Assembly (NCBI RefSeq): GCF_046254955.1
Contig: NZ_JBJXRG010000001.1
Location: 124,001-188,000, forward strand
DNA: 64,000 nucleotides
Direction of reading: 5' to 3'
Source: Qipengyuania_C sp046254955
GTDB taxonomy: Bacteria > Pseudomonadota > Alphaproteobacteria > Sphingomonadales > Sphingomonadaceae
Every line of letters starts with the position of its first letter. The first letter of the stretch is position 1. The translations under genes were made by a program, and so were the position numbers. Below, one piece after another: positions 1 to 8,427 of the stretch. The notes under the pieces are model-generated. The model was not told where the DNA came from. It saw only the letters and a list, made by a program, of their open reading frames with translations, and did not search any database.

Positions 1-738
1 CGACCCTCCGGTCTTGGTCCGCAGCGGTTGCGATTGCTCGCGCGCCTCGGCGATCCGGTCCATCTCCGCGCCGATTTCCTCGGGATCCCCCGGTTCGCCC
101 TGGAACCGCGCCGCCACCACAACAGCACCTTCGGGCAAGGCGGAATGGCGATATGTGTATTGCAGGTCCGCAGCGGGAAGTTTCACGAAGTTGCCGTCGG
201 GCATGACGACGTCGCAATCGATCAGAACATCGGCAACTTCTCGGCCATAAGCGCCGCCGTTCATGCGCACGAAACCGCCCACTGTGCCGGGAATCCCGCG
301 CAGGAATTCGAGTCCCGCAATTCCGGCATCGCGCGCGGTTGATGAGACGAGGATTCCGCTCGCCCCGCCGCCGCACTCCAGCACGTGATCGCCCTTGTCC
401 AAGACCTGCGCAAACGGCTTGCCAAGGCGGATCACGACGCCAGGCACGCCGCCGTCGCGCACAATCAGATTGGAGCCCAGACCAAGCGCCATTACCGATA
501 GATCACCCTGCAACCCCTCAAGAAAACCACGCAAGTCGTCGAGATCTTCGGGTTCGAACAGCCAGTCCGCATTGCCGCCCGTCTTGAACCAGACCAGCTT
601 GGCCAGCGGCGCGCCACGCGTCAGCTTGCCGCGAATATTGCCGACTGGAATGAGATCGGCGGAGATCGCCTCGGTTTCCGAACCGGGCGCCATGCCATCG
701 TCGAGCATCGGCCAGTCATCGGGCTGGGTCGACATCAT
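1..738 (-). CDS. murB: UDP-N-acetylenolpyruvoylglucosamine reductase (C-terminus beyond window)
   Basis: FAD enzyme that reduces UDP-GlcNAc-enolpyruvate with NADPH to UDP-MurNAc, a cytoplasmic step of peptidoglycan synthesis. Translating the minus strand gives 246 codons. The FAD-binding segment GLGSNLIVRDGG lies near residues 86-97, GIPGTVGGFVRMNGGAYG near 148-165 and YRHS near 196-199. The last in-window codon is the Ser of KTGGS, which by family knowledge is the catalytic serine, so the remaining substrate-binding domain lies left of base 1. The ATG at 738 overlaps the murC stop by 4 bases; a second ATG follows directly at 735. The family usually has Ala where GGFVRMNGG has Phe and Gly, a mild variation. 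It is the last dcw gene visible here. Confidence 0.93.
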   Translation of the reverse strand, partial: MMSTQPDDWPMLDDGMAPGSETEAISADLIPVGNIRGKLTRGAPLAKLVWFKTGGNADWLFEPEDLDDLRGFLEGLQGDLSVMALGLGSNLIVRDGGVPGVVIRLGKPFAQVLDKGDHVLECGGGASGILVSSTARDAGIAGLEFLRGIPGTVGGFVRMNGGAYGREVADVLIDCDVVMPDGNFVKLPAADLQYTYRHSALPEGAVVVAARFQGEPGDPEEIGAEMDRIAEAREQSQPLRTKTGGS

Positions 739-2156
739 CCGCCTGCGCCTTCCTTGGCGAGACCGGCTTCGAGCCCTGTAGCCCATTTCGTGATGTCGCC
801 CGCGCCAAGGCACACGACATAGTCGCCAGCGCCCAACTGGCCTGCCAGTTCCTGTGCCAGAACATCCTGATCGGCGATTTCCGCTGCCGCGCGATGGCCG
901 CGCGACTTGAGACCGGCCACCAGCGCTGCCGCATCCACACCTTCGATCGGATCTTCGCCTGCGGTGTAAACCGGAGCGACATAGACCTGGTCGGCCTGGT
1001 TGAAGCAGCTCTGGAAGTCATCCATCAGATCGCGCAGCCGAGTAAAGCGATGCGGCTGGACCACAGCGAATACCTTGCCGCCAGAGACTTCGGCGGATTC
1101 GCGCGCGGCCGACAGCACGGCCTCAATCTCGACCGGGTGATGCGCATAGTCGTCGATTATGGTCGCGCCATTGTAGGAGCCGGCCTTGGTGAAGCGCCGG
1201 CGAACACCGCCGAACTCGCTGAAGCCGTTGCAGATCACCTCGTCCGAGCAGCCCATCTCGATCGCCACCGCGATTGCCGCGAGCGCGTTCTGGACATTAT
1301 GTCGTCCGGGCATCGGGAGCTTCACGCCTTCGATCCGGCGGTCTTCCTCGCCGCGCTGACGGACGATGACGTCGAAGCTGTTGCCGCCCTCTTCCGGCTG
1401 GACGTTCACACCGCAAATGTCGGCCTGGAGCGAAAAGCCATAGGTCACGACCCGGCGGTCGCGCACTTTGCCAATCACCGCCTGTACTTCGGGATGATCG
1501 ATGCACAGCACCGCCGCTCCATAGAATGGCACGTTATGGATGAACTCGACGAAGGCGTCCTTCACGCCGTCGAAATCACCATAGTGATCGAGGTGTTCGG
1601 GATCGATATTGGTGACAACAGCAAGAGTGCCGTCGAGCCGAAGGAAGCTCCCGTCGCTTTCGTCTGCCTCGACCACCATCCAGTCGGAATCGCCCAGACG
1701 TGCGTTCGAGCCGTACTGCTCGATGATCCCGCCATTGATGACCGTGGGATCGACATTGCCCGCGTCAAGCAGTGCGGCGATCATGCTGGTAGTTGTGGTC
1801 TTGCCATGCGTTCCGGCCACGGCAATCGTGTTCTTCAGCCGCATAAGCTCGGCCAACATCTCGGCGCGCCGTACCACCGGAATACGGTTTTCCAGTGCAT
1901 GCGCGACTTCGGGATTGGTCCGGCGGACTGCGGTCGAGGTGACGATTACCGCCGCACCTTCGACATTCTCTTTCTCGTGCCCGATCTTGACCGCGATACC
2001 TTGCGAACGCAGCCGCTCGACAGTCGCGCTTTCGTTGATGTCGCTGCCCTGGACTGTGTAGCCGAGGTTGTTCATCACCTCGGCAATCCCGGACATGCCG
2101 ATCCCGCCGATGCCGACGAAATGGATCGTCCCGATATCCGTACCCACACCCTTCAT
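735..2156 (-). CDS. murC: UDP-N-acetylmuramate--L-alanine ligase
   Basis: Cytoplasmic ATP-dependent ligase adding L-Ala to UDP-MurNAc, the first amino acid of the stem peptide. At 473 residues it has normal Mur ligase length. The N-terminal nucleotide-binding domain opens with HFVGIGGIGMSG (residues 12-23). The ATP P-loop GTHGKTTTTS lies at 115-124, followed by VVEADESDGSF near 166-176, the catalytic and Mg site typical of the family. The ATG start overlaps the murG stop by 4 bases and the stop overlaps murB by 4, so translation is probably coupled along the dcw operon. No feature argues for another Mur ligase. Confidence 0.97.
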   Translation of the reverse strand: MKGVGTDIGTIHFVGIGGIGMSGIAEVMNNLGYTVQGSDINESATVERLRSQGIAVKIGHEKENVEGAAVIVTSTAVRRTNPEVAHALENRIPVVRRAEMLAELMRLKNTIAVAGTHGKTTTTSMIAALLDAGNVDPTVINGGIIEQYGSNARLGDSDWMVVEADESDGSFLRLDGTLAVVTNIDPEHLDHYGDFDGVKDAFVEFIHNVPFYGAAVLCIDHPEVQAVIGKVRDRRVVTYGFSLQADICGVNVQPEEGGNSFDVIVRQRGEEDRRIEGVKLPMPGRHNVQNALAAIAVAIEMGCSDEVICNGFSEFGGVRRRFTKAGSYNGATIIDDYAHHPVEIEAVLSAARESAEVSGGKVFAVVQPHRFTRLRDLMDDFQSCFNQADQVYVAPVYTAGEDPIEGVDAAALVAGLKSRGHRAAAEIADQDVLAQELAGQLGAGDYVVCLGAGDITKWATGLEAGLAKEGAGG

Positions 2157-3328
2157 GCCGGGTCTCCTGCCAGCCCGCGCGATCGTTCGCCAATCGGTTC
2201 GTCAGCCAGCCGGATGACATCCATCATCGAGGCTCCGCCGAAGCTTTCGACCAGGTCCGCTAGGTCCTTCACTGCCTTGGGCCGGCCGCAGTTCCATGCG
2301 GCATGAGCGGCGTTGGCAAGCGAAGCAGGATCCTGCGCCAGCGCCTGCAGCTGCTTGGCCAGCTCCTTTGCGGTGAAGTTATCCTGCTTGATCGCGCGCG
2401 CACCACCCGCTTTGGTCATTTCGCGAGTATTGGCAGCCTGGTGGTTGTCTGTCGCGATGGGCAGCGGAACGAGGATGGCCGGTCGCCCGACTGCCGTGAG
2501 TTCGGCGATGGTCGATGCGCCTGCTCGCCCGATGAACAGGTGCGCATGGGCAAGCCGTGCTGCCATGTCCTCGAAATAGGTCGCGCATTCGGCGGGAATA
2601 TCGTGGGTACGGTAGCGCTCGCGCACCGCCTCGAGGTCTTCGGGTCGGCACTGCTGCGTTACCTGCAGGCGCTGGCGCAGCGCAGGCTGGAGCATCGAGA
2701 GACCATCGGGCACAATCAGGCTGAGCACGCTCGCGCCCTGGCTTCCGCCGGTAATCAGCACGCGCAGCAAGCCATCATCCGAGAACGGAGGAAAAGGCTC
2801 ATCACGCAGCGCAAGCAGATCAGCGCGGACCGGATTGCCGACCAGATGGACTTTCTCGATATACTTGTGCTTCAAACGCTCGACATCAGGGCAAGCCGTG
2901 GCAATGGCATTGACCCGCCCCGCGAGCATCCGGTTGACCCTTCCGAGCACCGCGTTCTGTTCGTGGATGACACTGGGAACGCCCGCGCTGGTCGCAGCAA
3001 GTAGCGCCGGGAATGCGGGGTAGCCGCCAAAGCCGACAATCGCGCTCGGTTCGAAGCTTTCGAACAGCCGCAATGCCATGCGCCGCCCTTCGAGGATCGC
3101 AGCAAGACCCTTGAACCAGCTGAGCGGGTTCTTGGTAATCCGACCAGCTGGGAGGACGTGCGCGGGGAGAAAGTCTGGCTTGCCGGGGATCTTGGCCCCG
3201 CGTTCATCGGTGATCAGCGCGACGTGATGGCCTCGCCGTTCCAGCTCGGTCGCCAGCGCGAACGCGGGGATCAGGTGCCCGCCCGTCCCGCCCGCAGCGA
3301 GTACATAATGGCGATTGGGACCGCTCAT
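2153..3328 (-). CDS. murG: UDP-GlcNAc:lipid I N-acetylglucosaminyltransferase
   Basis: Peripheral inner-membrane GT28 glycosyltransferase making lipid II from lipid I and UDP-GlcNAc. The protein has 391 residues, slightly long for the family. The N-terminal glycine-rich loop AAGGTGGHLIPAFAL (about 11-25), GFGGYPAFPALLAA (about 99), HEQNAVLGRVNRML (about 122) and the C-domain loop ITGGSQGASVLS (about 191) are all present. GRAGASTIAEL contributes to the UDP-GlcNAc pocket. It overlaps ftsW upstream and murC downstream by 4 bases each (ATGA junctions), which places it firmly in the coupled dcw operon. Confidence 0.96.
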   Translation of the reverse strand: MSGPNRHYVLAAGGTGGHLIPAFALATELERRGHHVALITDERGAKIPGKPDFLPAHVLPAGRITKNPLSWFKGLAAILEGRRMALRLFESFEPSAIVGFGGYPAFPALLAATSAGVPSVIHEQNAVLGRVNRMLAGRVNAIATACPDVERLKHKYIEKVHLVGNPVRADLLALRDEPFPPFSDDGLLRVLITGGSQGASVLSLIVPDGLSMLQPALRQRLQVTQQCRPEDLEAVRERYRTHDIPAECATYFEDMAARLAHAHLFIGRAGASTIAELTAVGRPAILVPLPIATDNHQAANTREMTKAGGARAIKQDNFTAKELAKQLQALAQDPASLANAAHAAWNCGRPKAVKDLADLVESFGGASMMDVIRLADEPIGERSRGLAGDPA

Positions 3329-4557
3329 TTTCCCCGGTCCTTCGCTTTGGATTCAAGCAATGCGACAAGACCCGGAGTCTCGCGCCGCAAGAACGGGTTA
3401 CGCCGCGTGATCGAGAGCAGCAAGCCGACAGTAAGGCACACGGCGATCGTAGATGAACCGCCATAGCTCACCAGCGGCAGCGTCATCCCCTTCGATGGGA
3501 ATAGCTGCAGGTTGACGAGGATGTTGATGAAAGCCTGTCCGCCGATCTGCGTGACAAGCCCGGCTGCGGCGAGCAGCGTGAACAAGTCTTCCTCGTCGAC
3601 CAGCCGCACCAGGACGCGCACCAGGATCGCAAGGTAAAGCAGGACCACCAGCGCACAGATCAGCAGGCCGAATTCTTCGCCGATGACCGAGAAGATATAG
3701 TCCGTATGTGCTTCGGGCAGGTTCATCTTGCGGATGCCAAGCCACAGCCCGCTCCCAGTCCATCCGCCTGCCAGCAAGGTCCGGCTGGCAAGATCGACCT
3801 GGTCGAACGCCGTACCGCCAAACAGGAAGTCATCGATCCGGTGACGCGCGTTATCGTAAAGGAAATAGGTCGCAGTCAGCAGCGCGAAAGTGCCGCCGAC
3901 AAGCCATGCCAACCGTTTCACCGGCACACCGGCGAGAAGCACCAGCACGAACCAGACACCGCCGAACAGCATCGTATCGCCAAGGTTCGGCTGAAGCATC
4001 AGCAATACAGCCACCAGCCCCATGCAGCATGAGGCGATGCCCAGCACCGGGATATTGGGATCGCGTGTCTTCCAAGAGAGCACCCAGGCGAGGAAAATGG
4101 CAAACCCCGGCTTGAGAAACTCGGATGGCTGGAAACGCATGCCGAGGTTGATCCAGCGCCGCGAGCCGTTGACTTCCGCGCCAAGCACGGGAACGGCCAG
4201 CAGGGCGACAAACATGGAAACGGCCAGCACGATACCCACGCGGCGCGCATTTTCCCGGGTCAGCATCGAGGCACCGATCAGGGCACCGAGCCCCAGAAAT
4301 TGCCAGATAATGTGCTGCCAGTAGAAATAGAATTCGGGCAGCGTCTTGGCCGCAGTCGATAGCCGGTCCGCGCTTGCTGGCGAGGCGGCGGCGACTGCGA
4401 TTGTCCCGACGGCCATCAGGATCAGGACCAGGATCAACAACACCCGGTCGATCTCGCGCCACCAGATCTTGAGCTCTGACCGGCGCGATCCGCGAAATTT
4501 CTCGCGGCGCGGCGCGCGTTCACCGGCGCGTGGGAGGTAGGGCTGCGAGATATTCAC
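3325..4557 (-). CDS. ftsW: Septal peptidoglycan glycosyltransferase FtsW (SEDS)
   Basis: Polytopic SEDS protein that polymerises lipid II at the division septum together with FtsI. The 410 residues begin with a basic cytoplasmic tail of about 35 residues, then about ten hydrophobic segments. Family-typical stretches include NGSRRWINLG, FQPSEFLKPG and, near the C-terminus, LPLVSYGGSS. The start is GTG, whose GTGA overlaps the murD stop; no ATG fits better. RodA is the main alternative, but the position between murD and murG in a dcw cluster identifies FtsW. Confidence 0.95.
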   Translation of the reverse strand: MNISQPYLPRAGERAPRREKFRGSRRSELKIWWREIDRVLLILVLILMAVGTIAVAAASPASADRLSTAAKTLPEFYFYWQHIIWQFLGLGALIGASMLTRENARRVGIVLAVSMFVALLAVPVLGAEVNGSRRWINLGMRFQPSEFLKPGFAIFLAWVLSWKTRDPNIPVLGIASCCMGLVAVLLMLQPNLGDTMLFGGVWFVLVLLAGVPVKRLAWLVGGTFALLTATYFLYDNARHRIDDFLFGGTAFDQVDLASRTLLAGGWTGSGLWLGIRKMNLPEAHTDYIFSVIGEEFGLLICALVVLLYLAILVRVLVRLVDEEDLFTLLAAAGLVTQIGGQAFINILVNLQLFPSKGMTLPLVSYGGSSTIAVCLTVGLLLSITRRNPFLRRETPGLVALLESKAKDRGK

Positions 4558-5909
4558 AATGCCACCTCGCAGCAGGGCGCAGTGTTATTCTCGTATTCGC
4601 CGCTGGTGAGCGCGGTGACGATATCGCGAAACTGGTCGCCGCGTTGCTCGTAATCCTTGAACTGGTCGAAGCTGGCGCAGGCCGGCGAGAGCAACACCAC
4701 TTCGCCCGGACGCGCGGCCTCCATTGCCTGCTTGACCGCTTCGCACAGCATTTCGGTGCGTCTGACGGGGACTTGGCCTTCGAGTTCGTCGGCAAAAGCA
4801 GGTCCTGCCTCGCCAATCGTGTAGGCGGCGGCGATATTGTCAATGTGCTGCGCGCATTCCCGCAGGCCCGGCTCCTTGGGCAAACCGCCGACGATCCAGT
4901 GGATACGCGGCGCGCCATCGTTGATGCCGGGATCGTGAGGATAGGCGGCGAGCGCCGGAGCGGTGGACGCCTGGTTGGTTGCCTTGGAGTCGTTGATGAG
5001 GAGGACACCGTTGTGATCTGCGACAAGCTCCATGCGGTGCGGGAGGCCGGTAAAGCTGCGGAGGCCCTTTTCGATTGGGTCTACGCTCAAGCCTAGCCAT
5101 GCACATGCCGCCATTGCTGCTCCGGCATTTTCCGCATTGTGGGGGCCCTGCAATGAAGGCCAATTCACCTGTGCATCAGTTGCTGCCGGGACTATGCAAT
5201 TGAAACCCGACTTGCCGACGCGAATTGTCCCGGCTTCAAATCCCTGCCAGTTTACCAGAGCGTAGTGAGCTTCGCTCTGCATGGATAGCAGGCGACTTTT
5301 GGCCTCGGCATAATTCTCAAAGCTTCCATCATACCGATCGAGGTGGTCGGGCGTGATGTTAAGTAGCATAGCAACGTCGCAATCGAGGCTTTGCGTCAGG
5401 TCGATTTGGTAGCTCGACAGTTCGAGCACATAGACCCCGCCTTCAGGCAAGGGCTCCTGCTCCATGATCGGGATACCGATATTGCCGCCCATCAGCGTCG
5501 GCACGCCCGCCTCTTTCAGGATATGATGCACCAGCGCAGTCGTGGTCGATTTGCCATTGGTCCCGGTGATCCCGACGACCTTATGGGCCGGCAGGTCCGC
5601 CCGCGCCTGCGCAAAGAGTTCGATATCGCCGATCACCGGAACGCCGAACTTCGCCGCATGGCCCGCAATGGGATGCGTGTTGAGCGGCACTCCCGGTGAG
5701 ACCACGACCCCGGCGTATCCGGTCAGGTCCTGCTCCAGCGGATCGGCAAGTTCGACCAGTCCTTCGACCTTGGCGCGCGCGTCCTCTTGCCTGTCCCACG
5801 CGGTGACTTCGGCCCCGCTTGCCACCAGCGCCCGAACGACCGCAAAGCCCGAGCGGGCCAGGCCGAGCACAGCGTACTTTTTTCCGGAAAAGGCGGGAGA
5901 GGTAATCAT
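4554..5909 (-). CDS. murD: UDP-N-acetylmuramoyl-L-alanine--D-glutamate ligase
   Basis: Cytoplasmic Mur ligase adding D-Glu to UDP-MurNAc-L-Ala. An open frame continues upstream into mraY, but the ATG at 5909 gives a 451-residue protein of normal length whose ATGA overlaps the mraY stop, as at the other junctions of this operon. The N-terminal Rossmann-like motif YAVLGLARSGFAVV lies at about 12-25, the P-loop GITGTNGKSTTT at 113-124 and NITPDHLDRYDGSFENY in the middle domain. The C-terminal domain carries NDSKATN and a SPACASFDQF segment, both family-typical. Confidence 0.96.
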   Translation of the reverse strand: MITSPAFSGKKYAVLGLARSGFAVVRALVASGAEVTAWDRQEDARAKVEGLVELADPLEQDLTGYAGVVVSPGVPLNTHPIAGHAAKFGVPVIGDIELFAQARADLPAHKVVGITGTNGKSTTTALVHHILKEAGVPTLMGGNIGIPIMEQEPLPEGGVYVLELSSYQIDLTQSLDCDVAMLLNITPDHLDRYDGSFENYAEAKSRLLSMQSEAHYALVNWQGFEAGTIRVGKSGFNCIVPAATDAQVNWPSLQGPHNAENAGAAMAACAWLGLSVDPIEKGLRSFTGLPHRMELVADHNGVLLINDSKATNQASTAPALAAYPHDPGINDGAPRIHWIVGGLPKEPGLRECAQHIDNIAAAYTIGEAGPAFADELEGQVPVRRTEMLCEAVKQAMEAARPGEVVLLSPACASFDQFKDYEQRGDQFRDIVTALTSGEYENNTAPCCEVAL

Positions 5910-6979
5910 CTCAGCTTCAGCGTTGCCAATCCGGCCAGCGCGAGCACGATCGAGACGATCCAGAACCGGATCACCACGGTGCTTTCGCTCCAGCCCAGCT
6001 GTTCGAAATGGTGATGAATCGGGGCCATACGGAAGACGCGCTTGCCCGTGCGTTTGAACCAGAACACCTGGATGATGACGCTGGCGGTTTCGACCACGAA
6101 CAGTCCGCCAACGATCAGCAGCACAATCTCGTGATGGCTTGCGACGGCCACTGCTCCCAGCGCTCCGCCCAGCGCAAGCGACCCCGTATCGCCCATGAAC
6201 ACGGCGGCCGGAGGCGCATTGAACCACAGGAAAGCAAGCCCTGCCCCCATGATCGCGCCGCAGAATACCGCCAGCTCGCCCGCCCCCTCGACATAGGGAA
6301 TGCCGAGATATTCGGAGTAATCGACGCGGCCGACAAGGTAAGCAATAAGCGCGAAGGTGCCCGCGGCGATGATCACCGGCATGGTCGCCAGCCCGTCAAG
6401 CCCATCGGTCAGGTTCACGGCATTGCCAAATCCAACGATCACGGTGGCGGCGAAGAGATAGTAGATCGGGCCCAGCTCGAAACCGAGATTATTGAAGAAT
6501 GGTACGTAGACAAAGGTGGTGTCGATCTCGCTCACGATGATCCATGCGGCCGCGCCTGCAATTACGAATTCAAGCAGCAATCGTACCTTGCCCGAGACAC
6601 CCTTATGGCTGGCCTTGGACACCTTGTCGTAATCATCGAGAAAGCCAATCAACCCGAACCCGGTCGTAACGGCGAGACAGGCCCAGACCAGCGGGCTCGA
6701 AAGGTCCATCCACAAGAGCAGCGACAGAACTAGCGAGACGAGGATCATCAATCCGCCCATGGTCGGCGTGCCGCGCTTGGCGAGGTGGCTTTGCGGCCCA
6801 TCCTCGCGGATCGGTTGTCCCTTGCCCTGGCGCACGCGCAGCATGTTGATGAACTTCGGGCCGATCAGCAGCCCGATAAAAAGCGCCGTGATCAGCGTCG
6901 CGCCGACGCGGAACGTCTGGTAGCGCACGAGGTTCAATACACCATCGAAACCCAACCATTCGGCGATCAAAAAGAGCAT
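5906..6979 (-). CDS. mraY: Phospho-N-acetylmuramoyl-pentapeptide-transferase
   Basis: Integral membrane enzyme that transfers phospho-MurNAc-pentapeptide from UDP to undecaprenyl phosphate, forming lipid I. The 357 residues contain about ten transmembrane segments. Signature stretches are TPTMGGLMIL, FLDDYDKVSK (the Asp-rich site that binds Mg), NAVNLTDGLDGLA, and a C-terminal MAPIHHHFE histidine motif. Its ATG shares one base with the murF stop codon (TAATG), and its stop overlaps murD by 4 bases. The dcw position rules out a WecA-type paralogue. Confidence 0.97.
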   Translation of the reverse strand: MLFLIAEWLGFDGVLNLVRYQTFRVGATLITALFIGLLIGPKFINMLRVRQGKGQPIREDGPQSHLAKRGTPTMGGLMILVSLVLSLLLWMDLSSPLVWACLAVTTGFGLIGFLDDYDKVSKASHKGVSGKVRLLLEFVIAGAAAWIIVSEIDTTFVYVPFFNNLGFELGPIYYLFAATVIVGFGNAVNLTDGLDGLATMPVIIAAGTFALIAYLVGRVDYSEYLGIPYVEGAGELAVFCGAIMGAGLAFLWFNAPPAAVFMGDTGSLALGGALGAVAVASHHEIVLLIVGGLFVVETASVIIQVFWFKRTGKRVFRMAPIHHHFEQLGWSESTVVIRFWIVSIVLALAGLATLKLR

Positions 6980-8427
6980 TAGATTTCCCGGCCCACAAAG
7001 TGGGTAATGAGCGCGCCCAGCCCGATCGAGTTCGACCCCTTTACCAGCACGGCGTCACCTGCGGTGATCCCGTACTCCTCAAGCTGCTCGATCGCTTCGT
7101 CTGGGCTGTTGCAATGCGCGAAGGTCAGGGGGTTGCCAAGCGGATGCGCGGAAGGTTTCCCCAACTCGCGTGCAAGCGCCCGCATCTCCTCTCCCACCAG
7201 CACCGCGAAGTCGACCTTCGCCTCGTAAATCGGCTCGGCCAGCTGGGCGTGGAATTTGGCGGCGAAGTCGCCCAGTTCCTTCATGCTGCCGAGCACCGCG
7301 ACGCGGCGTGTGGCGGGCGTTTGGCCCAGTTGACGCAGGGTCGCCCGCATCGAGGCAGGATTGGCGTTATAGCTTTCGTCGATCAGCAGCGCATTGCCGC
7401 CTGGAGCCCCGATCCTGTGACGCGCACCGCGACCTTTGAGGCCGCCCATCTCAGCCAGCGCAAGCCCTGCTGCACCAAGGTCGCCCCCGGCAGCACGAAC
7501 CGCCGCAACAACGCACAGCGCATTGCTGATCCAGTGATCGCCCGGCTCGGCTACAGTGAAGCACAAGCGCGCATCGCCAAGCGTTGCGGTGACCAGCGTT
7601 CCGCCATGGCTCATCGGGATAGCATCGAGCAGCCGCACGTCGGCGTGATCGGCACGGCCGAAGGATACCACCTTGGCACCCGATTTCTCGGCATGGCTCT
7701 TGAGGCGCTCGAAATACTCGCTGTCAGCCGGGATTACGGCAGTTCCGCCTTCGACCAGGCCTGCAAAGATCTCGCTCTTGGCATCGGCGATCGCCTCCAT
7801 GCTGCCAAGATTCTCGATATGCGCGGGTGCGATCGTGGTCACAACTGCCACATGCGGCTTCGCCTGCGCCGTCAGCCCGGAAATCTCGCCGGCATGGTTC
7901 ATGCCCATTTCAAAGACACCGAATTTGCTGCGCGCGGGCATCCGCGCAAGGCTGAGCGGCACGCCGACATGGTTATTGTAGGAACGCACCGAGCGATGCG
8001 CTGCGCCGCGGCTCGAACGGTCAAGCGCTGCGAAAATAGCTTCCTTCACCCCGGTCTTGCCGACCGATCCGGTCACCCCGATCCGGACCGCCTCGGCACG
8101 GCCGCGCGCAGCGTTAGCCAGCGCCTCCAGGGCTTCAGTAGTGTCTGCGACCAGAACATGCGGACCATCAACAGGTTCGCTGACCAATGCGGCTGCTGCG
8201 CCTTTGGCAAAAGCCGCGTCGACAAAGCAGTGGCCGTCCATCGCCTCGCCCTTGAGTGCCACGAACAGATCGCCCGGACGCACATCGCGCGAATCCATTT
8301 CGACCCCAGATACCTGGAAGGCGCCATTGGCCTCGCCGCCGGTCGCTGCGGCGATCTCGCGGGCGCTCCACAGCGCAAGCGGGAGACTGTCACGCGCCGT
8401 TATCGGCCATTTGAGCAGCGCGCTCAT
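6979..8427 (-). CDS. murF: UDP-MurNAc-tripeptide--D-alanyl-D-alanine ligase
   Basis: Cytoplasmic Mur ligase adding D-Ala-D-Ala to the UDP-MurNAc-tripeptide. The frame stays open upstream, but the ATG at 8427 gives 482 residues and an ATGA overlap with the murE stop, matching its neighbours. The P-loop GVTGSVGKTG lies at 117-126, the N-terminal MurF/MurE-type domain shows DSRDVRPGDLFVAL near 45-58, and YNANPASMRATL marks the C-terminal domain. The first 20 residues before the domain are poorly constrained, so a slightly later start cannot be excluded. Confidence 0.95.
   Translation of the reverse strand: MSALLKWPITARDSLPLALWSAREIAAATGGEANGAFQVSGVEMDSRDVRPGDLFVALKGEAMDGHCFVDAAFAKGAAAALVSEPVDGPHVLVADTTEALEALANAARGRAEAVRIGVTGSVGKTGVKEAIFAALDRSSRGAAHRSVRSYNNHVGVPLSLARMPARSKFGVFEMGMNHAGEISGLTAQAKPHVAVVTTIAPAHIENLGSMEAIADAKSEIFAGLVEGGTAVIPADSEYFERLKSHAEKSGAKVVSFGRADHADVRLLDAIPMSHGGTLVTATLGDARLCFTVAEPGDHWISNALCVVAAVRAAGGDLGAAGLALAEMGGLKGRGARHRIGAPGGNALLIDESYNANPASMRATLRQLGQTPATRRVAVLGSMKELGDFAAKFHAQLAEPIYEAKVDFAVLVGEEMRALARELGKPSAHPLGNPLTFAHCNSPDEAIEQLEEYGITAGDAVLVKGSNSIGLGALITHFVGREI

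Noticed and set aside
894..2306. A 470-codon open frame on the plus strand
   Set aside because: It is antisense to murC, which has all Mur ligase motifs; in high-GC DNA long antisense frames are common.
5910..6227. N-terminal extension of murD into mraY
   Set aside because: It would overlap mraY by over 300 bases; the ATG at 5909 with a 4-base overlap fits the operon pattern.
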